This document shows positions 48,365-58,904 of a stretch of 64,000 nt of DNA, piece after piece. The translations under genes and the position numbers were made by a program. The first letter of the stretch is position 1. Each line of letters opens with the position of its first letter. The stretch is from JAENVT01 sp963773085 (GTDB lineage Bacteria; Actinomycetota; Acidimicrobiia; Acidimicrobiales; Ilumatobacteraceae): contig CAVYZS010000018.1 of NCBI GenBank assembly GCA_963773085.1, forward strand, positions 62,001 through 126,000, given 5' to 3'. The notes under the pieces are model-generated. The model ran no database searches, was not told the DNA's origin, and saw only the letters and a program-made list of their open reading frames with translations.

Positions 48365-49496
48365 ATGAGTTGGAAGGCGATCGGTCAGCCGACGGTCCGC
48401 AAGCAGCGCGACAAATGGGTCGTGCGCGTCGACGGCATCGACACGGCCACGGGCAAGCATCGACCTCGACAGCTCGGCACCTACGCGTCGCAGCGGTCAG
48501 CACTTGCCGCTTCTCGCGAACGTCGCGTCAGGCGACGGAGTACCGAACGTGGAACGGTCAGTTGGCTCGTTCGTCGATACGTCGCGAGCAAGTCGGATAT
48601 CACGCCGAAGGCACGCGAGCAGTACGCGTGGGCGATCCCACACATCGAACAGGGCCTGGGCGCGATCCCACTCGGCGCGACTCGACCGCGACGATGTCGC
48701 CGACTGGATCAATGCGCTCGGCGAGCGCCGGCACCTTGTCTCGACGCAGTGTGCAGATCTGCCGCAACGTGCTCCGCGCATCGCTGGCCGACGCTGTCGA
48801 GGAAGGCTTGATCCCCAGAAGTCCGGCAGCACGTGTGGCGCTGCCTCGAACCGTGGCCAAGCCGGTCAAGGAAAAGCTCGTGCAGGCGTGGGAGACGACG
48901 GACGTCGAGACGTTCCTCGCCGTGATCGCGGATCATCGCTGGGCCGTCGGCTTCCAACTCGGCGTGCTCTACGGCCTCCGGCGCAGCGAGGTTCTCGCGC
49001 TCCGGTGGGACGACTTCGATCCCAAGGGTCGCACACTTCGAATCGACGAAAGCCTCGTCGCAGTCAACCGCGGTGCGGTGCTCGGCGATGCCAAGAACGT
49101 GCGATCACGCCGACTTGTGCCTCTGTCCGACGACGGGGTCGCGCTCTCAAACGACGTCGCACCGAGCAAGCCGAGGAACGACTACTCGCCGGTTCGGAGT
49201 GGGAAGACAACGACCTCATCATCGCCACCCGCCAGGGTCGACTCGTACTCCCCCGTTCCTACGACCGATCGTTGGCGCTCATCGTCGACAAGGCCAAGCT
49301 GCCACGCCTCACATCGCATGGTCTGCGCCACACAGCGGCCACTCACATGGTCAACAACGCGAAGGATGTCGGTGAACTCCGTGCGATTGCCGACATCCTC
49401 GGCCACAGCCCGGAAATGCTCATGACGGTCTACGCCCACGCACTCCCCCAGAGCCGCCAGGCGATCGTCGATCGCCTTCACCACACCTCGGCGTAG
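48365..49496 (+). CDS. int: Tyrosine recombinase/integrase, frame broken three times
   Basis: About 377 residues after joining frames near 48680 (+1), 48735 (+1) and 49165 (-1). The N-terminal arm-binding region starts MSWKAIGQPTVRKQRDKWVV, then a core-binding helical region (ITPKAREQYAWAIPHIEQG). The catalytic domain has the first arginine in LLYGLRRSEVLALRWDD, HxLRH in TSHGLRHTAATHMV, and the tyrosine nucleophile in MLMTVYAHAL. Start ATG is preceded by a near-perfect GGAGGTGATCC Shine-Dalgarno, unlike the leaderless host genes. Predicted to integrate at the tRNA-Pro 3' end. Whether it is functional depends on whether the frame breaks are sequence errors. Confidence 0.85.
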
Positions 49497-49505
49497 TGGC
49501 GTTCG

Positions 49506-50018
49506 TCAGGGTCCGTTGTCGCCAGCTGTGGGTGTTGGGTATCGACGCTTGAAGACCTCAGCGGGTTCGAGCACAAATCCGTCGGGGCCGAACGTGACTG
49601 TGAAGTTGTCGAGAAACCCGACCTGGCCGAGCATCACTGCTGTCCCTTGGTGTGGCCAAGGCAACAGCACTGCCACCAAGCTGCGCCACCGAATCGCGGG
49701 TTCCATCGCAAGTTCTGCCGGCGGCCTGGCTTCCAACGTCAATTCGTACAACGGAACCTCGCTCGCACTACCGGCAAGTCGGAGGAACATCGAACTGCCG
49801 GTAACCACAGGATCACCACCGCTCTGGATCACCTCCTGCGCGACGACGGTTACCGGCCCGCCGGTGTCGACGATCGCCGAGAATGTCGGACTGTCCGACG
49901 ACGTTCCGACTCCGATGACGGCACGAAGAATAGGCCGGGGCAGCTTCCCGCGACCTTCGCCGAAGTCGGTGTACGGGTAAACCCAGGGCTCAGCCAAGTC
50001 CGTAGACGACAGGTTCAC
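49506..50018 (-). CDS. Retropepsin-like aspartic protease
   Basis: About 170 residues from the GTG at 50018. A single DTG active-site motif occurs in FSAIVDTGGPVTVVA, and the late MLGQVGFLDNFTVTF matches the LLGxxFLxxF strand of bacterial retropepsin-like proteins, so it should act as a homodimer. No signal peptide, hence cytoplasmic. Its start overlaps the DUF5678-like gene by about 29 bp in another frame, so the two are co-translated. The client is unknown. A longer frame to 50102 lies inside the upstream gene and is not used. Confidence 0.7.
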   Translation of the reverse strand: MNLSSTDLAEPWVYPYTDFGEGRGKLPRPILRAVIGVGTSSDSPTFSAIVDTGGPVTVVAQEVIQSGGDPVVTGSSMFLRLAGSASEVPLYELTLEARPPAELAMEPAIRWRSLVAVLLPWPHQGTAVMLGQVGFLDNFTVTFGPDGFVLEPAEVFKRRYPTPTAGDNGP

Positions 50019-50178
50019 GAGGGTCGGGCGCTCGCATGACTTCGACGCCCTCGATGTGCTCGAGCGCGATAGTCGAGAGCAGCTCAGACAGCGATCCCGC
50101 ATCGCAACGAACGGTGCCGGCCGAGTCGACCGCCACCCACCGGCCTGCCCATGCTTCGAGCTGAAGAGTCCTCACCAC
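49990..50178 (-). CDS. DUF5678-like small protein
   Basis: 62 residues. The pattern WAGRWVAVDSAGTV, then SLSELLSTIA, then APDPREPVVYGLG resembles the DUF5678 family, which I recall as a frequent neighbour of retropepsin-like genes; it could be a partner or substrate-tag protein. Start GTG, with a minus-strand TACGAT box 8 nt upstream. Confidence 0.6.
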   Translation of the reverse strand: MVRTLQLEAWAGRWVAVDSAGTVRCDAGSLSELLSTIALEHIEGVEVMRAPDPREPVVYGLG

Positions 50179-50186
50179 AAGGATTG

Positions 50187-50222
50187 ATCGTAGTCGGCAC
50201 GGCCTGCCTCAACACGTACAGT
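50187..50222. promoter_or_regulatory. Back-to-back promoters between the retropepsin pair and RHH gene
   Basis: Minus-strand TACGAT at 50187-50192 lies 8 nt from GTG 50178; plus-strand TACAGT at 50217-50222 lies 7 nt from GTG 50230. Both units appear leaderless and share a 51-bp control region. Confidence 0.5.
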
Positions 50223-50229
50223 TGGAGCG

Positions 50230-50433
50230 GTGACAGTGAAGCTCGATCTTCCAGCGGAGGCGCTGGCCAGGCTTCAAGCCGAGGCCCTCCGCCGGGGTAT
50301 CACCGTCGCTCAGCTCGTCGCCTATCTTGCCTGTTCGCTTCCAACTGAAGACCCCCTGGAGGCCTTCATCGGATCAGGCTCATCCGGGCGGGGCGATCTG
50401 GCCCGGCGCCATGGCGAGATTCGTTCCGAGTAG
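50230..50433 (+). CDS. Small RHH/antitoxin-like protein
   Basis: 67 residues: MTVKLDLPAEALARLQAEAL then RGITVAQLVAYL, a strand followed by two helices as in CopG/ribbon-helix-helix DNA-binding antitoxins. The C-terminus is polar. No toxin-like gene follows on the same strand, so it is more likely an element regulator or an orphan antitoxin. Confidence 0.55.
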   Translation: MTVKLDLPAEALARLQAEALRRGITVAQLVAYLACSLPTEDPLEAFIGSGSSGRGDLARRHGEIRSE

Positions 50434-50436
50434 GCA

Positions 50437-50452
50437 GCCGCCGCTTGGCGGC
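50437..50452 (+). terminator. GC hairpin after the RHH-like gene
   Basis: GCCGCC and GGCGGC arms with loop GCTT, 3 nt after the stop. No T tract. Confidence 0.4.
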
Positions 50453-50559
50453 GGTCGGCGATCTGACAGGCGGGCGAAGCCTCACCGCTTCGTGACCGGA
50501 CGGGTGGCAGTTGCAGATTTCTTGCTGCGCGTGCGTCACGAGATCCTCTGTAGAGAGGC

Positions 50560-50883
50560 ATGGCGCAGTGTATGAACGATGATTGGGATGATCTGCCGTT
50601 GCTGTTGACGGTTGAGGAGGCCCGCCGTCTGCTTCGCGTCGGTCGATCGCACGCCTACAACCAGGTCGCTGTTTACTTCGCCAGCGGCGGCATCGATGGT
50701 GTTCCCGCGCTCCGGCTTGGTGGTCTGCTGCGCGTCCCCAAGCACGCGCTCTACGAACTAGTCACCACCGGTCGCGTCGTGCAACTCACTGGCCACGCGA
50801 CTGAGCAGGCGACTCCGCCCTCCCCTCGAGCTCGAACGCGTCGAACTGACCGCGCTCAACTGTCGCTGCTCGGATCGGACTGA
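50560..50883 (+). CDS. Excisionase-like helix-turn-helix protein
   Basis: 107 residues (103 if the second ATG at 50572 is used). LLTVEEARRLLRVGRSHAYN is a MerR/AlpA-type winged-helix opening, and PALRLGGLLRVPKHALYELV matches the following wing of excisionase/AlpA proteins. The tail is basic and Thr/Arg-rich. In an integrase-bearing element this is the best candidate for the recombination directionality factor. A GAGAGG Shine-Dalgarno precedes ATG 50560. Confidence 0.65.
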   Translation: MAQCMNDDWDDLPLLLTVEEARRLLRVGRSHAYNQVAVYFASGGIDGVPALRLGGLLRVPKHALYELVTTGRVVQLTGHATEQATPPSPRARTRRTDRAQLSLLGSD

Positions 50884-51067
50884 CCGACGCCGCTCCCCGA
50901 TTCGCACTACCCGAATCACGCACCACGGAAACGACGGACAGACACGTGCCCGCGGCATGACGTGACTACTGGTCTTGCAGCGGGCGCGGCAAGAGGAAGC
51001 CGGCGCTAGCTCACTTGTTTCAGTGCAGCGGGGCTCAGCTCCCCGGACCCGTTCCGCAATCGTTTGA

Positions 51068-51397
51068 TCATGGCCGCCGCCGTTGCTGTTCGCGTTCTAA
51101 GCGTCGACGTTCGGCTCGTGACAGCCCGGCGACTGCAGTCGCTGCCGTAGGAGCCGTTGGTGGATGCCCGGCGACTTGATTCTCTAGTTGAGCGATGCGC
51201 AGTTGAAGACGAACGACTTGGGCCCACAGGCGGTCGCGCTCGGCGCTGAGTTCGATGACGCGTTCGGCCATATCTGCCATCGAGTGTTGTCCGCGTAGCG
51301 CCTCTCGACGTTCGCGCTCGACGGCGCGGTAGGCGCGCATCCGTTCGGCATTCGACGCCCATTTGCGTGGGCGGCCCGGGCGCGCCTCGTCAGTCAT
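51068..51397 (-). CDS. Small basic coiled-coil protein
   Basis: 109 residues from MTDEARPGRPRKW (ATG 51397; a CAATGT box lies 6 nt upstream). GRPRKWASNAERMRAYRAVE is an AT-hook/basic-zipper-like stretch common in small actinobacterial element proteins; residues about 50-85 form a leucine heptad coiled coil (ELSAERDRLWAQVVRLQLRI). The C-terminus is strongly basic. Probably DNA-associated; exact role unknown. Confidence 0.55.
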   Translation of the reverse strand: MTDEARPGRPRKWASNAERMRAYRAVERERREALRGQHSMADMAERVIELSAERDRLWAQVVRLQLRIAQLENQVAGHPPTAPTAATAVAGLSRAERRRLEREQQRRRP

Positions 51398-51415
51398 GCC
51401 ATCACATTGTCGCAC

Positions 51416-52176
51416 GTGCGTTTATCCACAATCTCGCTCACACACATGCACCTCTGGTTCATGCACGCCCGGATCGTCGACCAGGAACGTCACCGATCAC
51501 CACCCGGATCACTACCCGGACGCGGTCGCGGTGCCGCTGAGCGGGGCGAGCATGCGGTCTAGTTTGCGGTTCCCGATGCCGGATAGCCGGCCGTCGATAG
51601 TGTCGGCCGGTGCTCGATTGGGTGGCGAGGGGTCGGTGTTCACCTCCGGGTGATTATCTGTGCGGGCGATTATCGCCGCCGTGTCGGGGCTCGGACGGCG
51701 TGAGAGCGGCGTTGTGGGCAATCCGGAGCGCAGCGCTGGGGCGCGTCAGCCAACGAACGCGGTGAGGCGGGACAACCGCCGTGGCCACAGCGGCCGTGAG
51801 TGACCGGGACCATCTGGTGCATTGGTGTGGATGTTGCCGATCTGTCCGCTCGACTGGTTCGGTCGGGGTGTGCACTCGTCTGTCGCTGCCGACTCTTCGC
51901 TTCGCTCCGGGTTGGCGTCGGAGCCGGTTCACACCCGTTGGTGCAGATGTGCAGAGGGTCGGACAGGGATAGGCGCACGTGCGCGTCGACGTGGTCGAGT
52001 CAGCGGATGATGATGCCTCGGTAGGGCTCGGGGTTCGGTTGGGGGCGTAAGTCGCGTGAGGGTCGGAGATGCCGCACCGGCTGGATAGGAGTCGGTGATC
52101 GGCCGGCCGGTGGAGGTGGCCGCATCGCGAACCACGTACCGAGCCCCGCCCCGAACTTGCCGACGGTCATATCCCA
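51416..52176. other. 760 bp without a convincing gene
   Basis: Short open frames on both strands overlap one another without codon-like bias or recognisable motifs. Nothing like an origin or RNA gene was identified. It separates the recombination/regulation part of island A from the cargo part. Confidence 0.5.
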
Positions 52177-52856
52177 TCAATCGTTGCGGCTGTCGGGTGT
52201 CGGGAAGGAGTTGTAGCCGTAGGCGGCGGCGAGCTGTTCGGGTGTCATGGCCATCAGGCCTTCGACGTGCTCGCGGGCGCTGGGCTGAGCCCGTCGAGGA
52301 CCTCGGCGGGAGTTGGCGACGCCGGCACGGGGAACGAGTTGTAGCCGTAGGCGGCGGCGAGCTGTTCGGGTGTCATGGCCATCAGGCCTTCGACGTGCTC
52401 GTGGGCGCTGGGGCTGAGCCCGTCGAGGACCTCGGCGGTGAGTTGGTGACGCCGGCACGGGGAACGAGTTGTAGCCGTAGGCGGCGGCGAGCTGTTCGGG
52501 TGTCATGGCCATCAGGCCTTCGACGTACTCGCGGGCGCTCGGGCTGAGCCCGTCGAGGACCTCGGCGCGGTTGGCGACGCCGGCACGGGGAAGATGTTGT
52601 AGCCGTAGGCGGCGGCGAGTTGTTCGGGTGTCATGGCCATCAGGCTTTCGACGTATTCGCGGGCACTGGGGCTGAGTCCGTCGAGGATCTCGGCGCGGGT
52701 CGGCGTCGCGGGCGCTGGACCGACGCTGTCGCTGTCGACAGTTGCGATGAGGCCCCAGGTGATGGTCGCGGTCGCGACGACTGCGGCAACGAGCAGAAGG
52801 CTGAGTGTGCTCCGCTTCAGCGTGACGTGGTTCGGGATGGTGGCTGTGTTGTGCAT
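52177..52856 (-). CDS. Membrane-anchored protein with four 43-residue repeats, frames broken
   Basis: Starts MHNTATIPNHV with the Shine-Dalgarno AAGGAG upstream; residues about 17-37 are a membrane helix (LSLLLVAAVVATATITWGLI). Then four tandem copies of a ~43-residue unit with core LSPSAREYVEGLMAMTPEQL followed by AAAYGYNSF. Copy starts on the DNA are 128, 130 and 128 bp apart instead of 129, so the frame shifts between copies; repaired, the protein is about 225 residues. The unit looks like two short helices with an aromatic turn. Family and function not recognised. Confidence 0.6.
52208..52720 (-). repeat. Four tandem ~129-bp repeats
   Basis: Equivalent points fall at about 52208, 52336, 52466 and 52594. 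The copies are highly similar, implying recent amplification or gene conversion; the copy nearest the N-terminus is the most diverged (YNIF, VESLMAM). Confidence 0.8.
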
Positions 52857-53104
52857 GGCTGGTCTCCTTGAGGTGATCTCCGGTCGGAATGGCCGGTCGT
52901 TCGAGATCGACCTTGACGGAGCGCGGTTTCACGACCTCCCCAGCCCGGCTTCACCGCCATCCCAAGGTGATTTCATTCGCGCGTCAGAGCGATTGCCCCG
53001 CCCCGCACGCGCCCAGCACCCGGCGACTCGGTTCGCGGGCGATCCCTGTCGTCGCGAACGGACCAGAACCGTGGCACCGAAATCGGATTGAAATCGCCAG
53101 CGGG

Positions 53105-53110
53105 TACTCT
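53105..53110 (+). promoter_or_regulatory. Possible -10 box TACTCT for the STAND gene
   Basis: Lies about 38 nt upstream of ATG 53148; a GGGGGT Shine-Dalgarno-like run lies between, so this gene would be leadered. Confidence 0.35.
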
Positions 53111-53147
53111 TCGGCACGGGAAATCCGCCAGCCGCTGGGGGTTGCTG

Positions 53148-56100
53148 ATGATGCACTTCGGGATTCTTGGATCGCTCGAGGTTCGCGATCTTCGGACGGC
53201 ACCCTCATCGACGTGGGAGGCCGTCGCCAACGTCAACTGTTGGCGGCCCTGATCATCCATGCCGGTTCGGTGGTCTCGGATGATCGGCTGACCGAGATGG
53301 TGTGGGCCGAGAGCGCTTCACCTGAGGGCGGCGTCCGCGCCCTGCGGACCGTCCTCTCGCGACTCCGAACGGCGCTGCACGATGCTGGCGCAGATCGGCT
53401 GATCCTGGCCAAGCCCCCCGGGTACTTGCTGGAACGCGATGGGTTCGACACCGACGCCGACGAGTTCGAGGGGCACGTGAGAGCGGGCGTGAGACTGCTT
53501 GGCGCAGGAGATACCCAGCGTGCAGTGCAGTCGATCGATGCCGGCCTGTCGCTCTGGCGGGGCGCCGCCTACGCGGAGTTCGTCGACGAATTGTGGGCGC
53601 GGATCGAGTCAACCCGCTTGGAGGAACTGCGCGCCGTCGCCCACGAGGTTCGGGTCGAGGCGATGGTCACCTCCGGCGCTCACCGCGAGGCGATCGGCGA
53701 GCTCGAAGGCCTCGTCGACTCCTACCCGTTCCGTGAACAGTTCCAGCTCCAGTTCGATCACCGCCCTCTACCGTTCCGGCCGGCAGACCGAAGCCCTCGA
53801 CACTGCCAGAAGTACCGCGACGTGCTGGCCGACGAGCTCGGCCTCGAACCATCCGCGGCGATGCGTGAACTGGAGTTGCAGATCCTGAACCACGCTCCCG
53901 AGTTGGCAGCCACGCCGGCCGGTCATCCACGGATCAAGTCCTACGAGCTCGCCGAGAAGATCGGTGCGGGAGCCTGGGGTGTGGTCTGGCGTGCCCGTCA
54001 ACCGGGCGTCGACCGCGACGTGGCGATCAAGGTCATCGACCCGGATATCTCCAACGAAGCCGAGTTCATCCGGCGTTTCGAAGTCGAGGCCCGCATCGTG
54101 GCCGGTCTCGAACACCCTCACATCGTCCCGGTGTACGACTACTGGCGCGATCCGTCCGGGGCCTACCTCGTCACGCGGCTGATGCGCGGCGGGTCGGCCG
54201 CCGACCGGCTGGTGTCCCACGGCCGGTGGGACCTTGCGACGGTAGCGGCTCTGGTCGAGCAGATCGGTGGTGCCCTGATGGTCGCCCACCGGGCGGGCGT
54301 CATCCATCGCGACGTGAAGCCGTCGAACATCCTGCTCGACACCGACGACAACGCCATCTTGAGCGACTTCGGGATCGCGGTCCACGGTGCCGATGCCGGA
54401 TCGACCCACTCGACCGGCTCGATCGGATACGCCGCGCCCGAACAGCTGGCCGGTGTCCAGGTCGGGCCGAGCAGCGACGTGTTCGGCCTCGCCGTGACCG
54501 CGTGGGAGCTGCTGTCGGGCTCCCGCCCCGCCGCCCTTCGCCCGATCTCGTCAGGCGGAGGCGAACAATGCTGGCTCCCCGCGTTGCACTCGATTCGTCA
54601 GGAGATCCCCGCGCAGGTCGACGTGCCGCTTCGTCGCGCCACCCAAGCCGATCCGGCCGATCGGTACGCCGACGTCAGCGAGTTCGTGGACGCCTTCACC
54701 GTTGCAGCCGGGGCGACACCGCGCAGCTACGCACCGGGTTCAGCGCACGTACGACCCAAGCAGGAGTCAGCGTCCCGACGGCCGCTCACCAACCCATACA
54801 AGGGTCTGCGTCCCTTCGCCATCGCCGATTCGCTCGACTTCTTCGGTCGCGACGACCTGATCCGACAGATGCTCGACACCCTTGCTGATGGTCGCTTCGC
54901 GGCGGCCGTCGGCCCATCCGGTGCAGGCAAGTCGTCGCTGGTCAGTGCCGGCGTACTGCCCGCGCTTCGTCGCGGCGACCTGCCAGGAGCAGAGCGATGG
55001 TTCATGACGACCATGGTTCCCGGATCGGACCCATTCGAGGAGCTCGAGGCCGCGCTGCTCCACGTCGCCGTGAACCCTCCCCCGAGGCTGGCCGAGCAGC
55101 TCGACAGCGGACCCGATGGCATCCGCAGTGTTATCTGTCGAACCGTCGGCGCCGAGACGCACCTGTTGGTCGTCATCGATCAGTTCGAGGAGCTCTACAC
55201 CCAGTGCCCGTCCGATGTCGCCGACAGGTTCATCGAGGGCGTCTCGACCGCGGTGTCCGAGCGCGTCGGGCCGAGGTCACCGCACGTGATCGTCACGTTG
55301 CGCGCCGACTTCTTCGACCGGCCGCTCAGTGACCAGCGCCTGGCCCCGCTGTTCAACGCCCACACCGTCGCGGTCGGGGCGATGACGCCCGAGGCGATGG
55401 AGTTGGCGATCACCGGTCCCGCCTCGCGCGCCGGTGTGGTCATCGAACCCGCACTGATCGACGAGGTGATGGGCGACGCCGAGGGCCAACCGGCTGTGCT
55501 CCCGCTCGTGCAGTACATGCTCACCGAGCTGTTCGAGCAGCGCGACGGCCCAGTCCTGACGCAAGAGGGCTACCGATCGTTGGGTGGATTGCGAGGCGTG
55601 GTCGCCCAACGCGCCGAACAGATCTTCGGCGACCTCGGGCCCGAGGGCCGTGCCGCAACCCGGCGAATCTTCGGACGGCTGGTCAGCGTCGGCGACGGCG
55701 TCCCCGACACACGTCGGCGCGCCCGCACGAGCGAACTCCAGACCGACCACGATGCTGAAGCCGTGTCGGAAGCCATCGAGCGGTTCGGGCACGGTCGCCT
55801 GCTGGTCTTCGATCGCGAACGCGGCGACTCGCGAACCGACCGTCGAGATCGCCCACGAGGCGCTCCTCGTCACCTGGCCCCGGCTCACGGGTTGGCTCGA
55901 CGAGGATCGCAGCGTGCTGCGTTCCGTGACCCACATCTCACTCGCCTCGAAGGCGTGGGAAACGAACGGTCGTGACGCGGGGGACCTCGTGCGCGGCGCC
56001 CGGTTGGCCGACACGATGGCGGTCGATGAGTCGTCGCCCGAGCGATTGACGAGCGCCGAGCGCGAGTTCGTCGCAGCAAGCCGGATCGCATTCGAAGCGG

Positions 56101-58397
56101 ACCAGACACGCCAGCACCGACAACGTCGCCGCCTGCGCACCGCGCTGTCGGTGACCGCAGTCCTGCTGGTTGTCGCGGCGATCGCCGGCGCGGTCGCGCT
56201 CCGCCAGTCAAATCGTGCCGAGGCGACCGCGTACGAGACGCAGACCCGGCGGCTGGTGGCCGAGTCGGCGAGCCTGGCGTCGACCAGGCCGGACACGGCG
56301 CTGCTCCTGGCGCTCGAGGCCCGCCGTCGGGAGCAGTCAGTCGACACACTCGGAGCACTCCAACGGGTCTATGCCCACAAGCCACACGCCTGGTTGGGCT
56401 TCATGTGGATCGATTCGGTGAAGGACGTGGCGTTCCTGCCCGACGGTCGTCTGGCCACCGCCGGCAAGCACGAGTTGTCGGTCTGGGATCTCGAGTCCCG
56501 AGAGAAGCTGTGGTCGTCGCCCGGCTCGTTCGACGTAGTCGCCGCGTCGACCGGTGGGTGACCTCGTCATCGGCGCCACCGACCTGGGGTACACGTCGTT
56601 CGACGCCGAATCGGGAGCGCGGCTCGACGACCGCCCGCTGGCCGCAGGCGAGGCGCTCACCGCCGCCGCGATCAGCCCCGACGGGTCGGTGCTCGCCGTC
56701 GGCACCGAGCCGGGACGGCTGATGGTCGTCGAGCTCGACGGGGAGCGCGTCTACTACGTCGACGCGCTCCCCGGGCGGCTCGGTGTCGCCGTCGAGTCGA
56801 TCGCCTTCGATAAGAGTTCGCGCAAGCTGGCGTTCGCCGGACCTCGTCAGCGCGGAGCGATCCTGTGGGATCTCCACGAGATGCGCCAGATCGGCTCGCC
56901 GTTGTTCGCGGCGCCGGAGTACTCCGGCGATGCTGGGCCAGGCGGTGTGATGTTCGTCGACGACGTGCTCTGGGTCGCGTCGACCCACCTGCAGTCGTTC
57001 GACGCGTCGACCGGCGAACCGCTGGGAACTCCGTCTGTCGTCTACAACGTCTACGACGCAGAAGTATGCGGGGGAGGTCGCACTCGGTAGGGTCGGAGAC
57101 GAGATGTTCCTGGTCGCTGCCGACGGCGCGGTCGCCGTGCACATCGAGTCGGGTGCCGTCCGCCGCCTACCGATCGAACCCCGGAGCATGTTGGGCATCG
57201 CCATCGACCCGGAACACGCAACAGTCGCGCGGGCGACGCACGAAGGGGTCGATCTGTGGGCACTCGATGGCGTGGGCACCGGCGTCGTCGCATCCGTGCC
57301 CGAGCGTCTCGGCCGCCCGTTTCGGGTTTGCCAACCTGTCGTCGGACGGCTCAACCCTCGTGTCGTCACAACCGACGGATCCTGAGTTCGACGGAGCTGG
57401 TACCGACATTCGCGACCTCCGCCAGGGAGGCGCGGTGGTCGGTGGTGTCGACCGAGACGGCAACTATGGACTTACTATCGCCGCCAACACAGTGATTCGA
57501 ACCTCCTTCCCGACATTGCAGGGCACGACGCTGCTGGCCGTGTGGGATCCGGTCACAGGGCGCTTCGAGGAGTTCTCGCCGGTCCCAGCGCGGTCTAACT
57601 ACACAGACGCCTACGCGGCTGACCACCGCTTCGTCGCCGTGGGGTGGATCGACGACACAGTCGACGTGTTCGATCGGGCGACGCGTCGTCTGCTGCGGCG
57701 CCTGGCCCCGCCCCTCCCCGCCAGGAAGCTCGGCGAGATGTGGGTGAACGACATCGAGTTCTCCCCCGACGGACGCCGACTGATCATGTCGACGATCGCG
57801 GATGGCGTGGCGGTGTACGACACGACATCGTGGGACGTCGAGATGCTGATCGAGCCCACGACTCGCACGAACGAGGCGGCAGGCGACGGGTTCCAGAGCA
57901 TCGTGTTCACGCCCGACGGCAAGTTCGCTGTGACGTTCTCCTCGTTCCAAGGGCTCGAGATCCGCGACCCGGACTCGCTCGAAGTGCTCAGGTCGGTGCC
58001 ATCCGAATCGACCACTAACTTCCTGGGTCGCGCCCTCGACATCAGCGCCGACGGCTCGGTGATCGAGGTAGAGACGCCCGGTGGCCCCCGCTTGTACGAC
58101 TTCGAATCGCTGCGGCCGATCGGCGACCCCTACCGCCACGAGAGATCTGACGTCCACGGGCCCGCCGCGACGTACGCCCACGACGTCGACTGGTTGGCGA
58201 CCAACGTCGGTGACCAAGTCGTGGTGCTGGACGTCGACCCCGACATGTGGGAGTCCAACGCCTGCCTGTTGGCGGGTCGCAACCTGAGCCGTCTCGAATG
58301 GGAGCAGTACGGCTTCACCGAGCCGTACCACCAGACGTGTCCTCAATGGGGCGAGTACCCCACCACACCCGAGACGAGCGCGACGTCGCCCACGTGA
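53148..58397 (+). CDS. Giant regulator: SARP winged helix/BTAD - Ser/Thr kinase - nSTAND1 NTPase - TM - WD40-like
   Basis: About 1,745 residues after frame repair. (1) 53148-53900: OmpR/SARP-type winged helix (MHFGILGSLEVRD, GGRRQRQLLAALI) plus BTAD helical domain. (2) 53935-54700: complete protein kinase, Gly loop GAGAWGVV, VAIKVID, HRDVKPSNILL, SDFGIAV. (3) 54785-55850: nSTAND1 NTPase, NPYKGLRPF, Walker A GPSGAGKSSLVSAG, Walker B LLVVIDQFEELY, VTLRADFFDRP. (4) about 56137-56200: one membrane helix. (5) 56230-58380: WD40-like propeller ending in the CLLAGRNLSRLEWEQY/TCPQW block. Frame changes near 53183, 53755, 53810, 55838, 56555, 57065 and 57320; each repair gives continuous domain sequence. 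Largest cargo gene of island A. Confidence 0.82.
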
Positions 58398-58904
58398 GGA
58401 AGCGCACAGATCGGCGGCCATCCAGCGGGAGCCCGATGGCGCTACCGCGACAAGGCTCGCTGTACGAGGAGCGCGGCCGATCACAGCGATCGAGTGGACA
58501 CTGAGCAGCGGCGCCGCACGTTGCCGAACCACGACCGCGACCGCGATGATGTTCCATCGCAGCCGACGCCGCCACCTGGATCGGCGGCCACGGTGATCGC
58601 GTAGTGGTGGAGCTCAACCGGACCCACCGAGACGAAGCCGCCATCGCCTAGCCGCATCCGCCGTTCGACTGGGCCGGATCCTTGAGACGCGGTTCGTCAA
58701 GAGTGTCGAGATCTGCCCGTCGGAGGTGTCGGGCCGGTGCGCATGGCGCGCGGACCCCGACAACGACCCTGATGTCTGGCGGCCGGACGAGTGACGATCT
58801 GGTGCCGGTTGCGGGGCACGATGCGGCGTTGCACGAGGTTGCGGGCCGAAGGTCTCGGTGACGATGTGGCTCGGTCGATTCGGATGCGGATCGGTCCGGA
58901 CTGC
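58398..58904. other. About 500 bp with no intact gene
   Basis: Short fragments only; it may contain the decayed 5' part of the nucleotidyltransferase that becomes readable after about 58905. Confidence 0.4.

Noticed and set aside
51781..52024. Possible small genes in 51.4-52.2 kb
   Set aside because: Several overlapping short frames in different phases with no motif, start signal or codon bias to favour any.
52208..52720. CRISPR-like array of four regular repeats
   Set aside because: Units of about 129 bp are contiguous with no spacers and encode a protein repeat.
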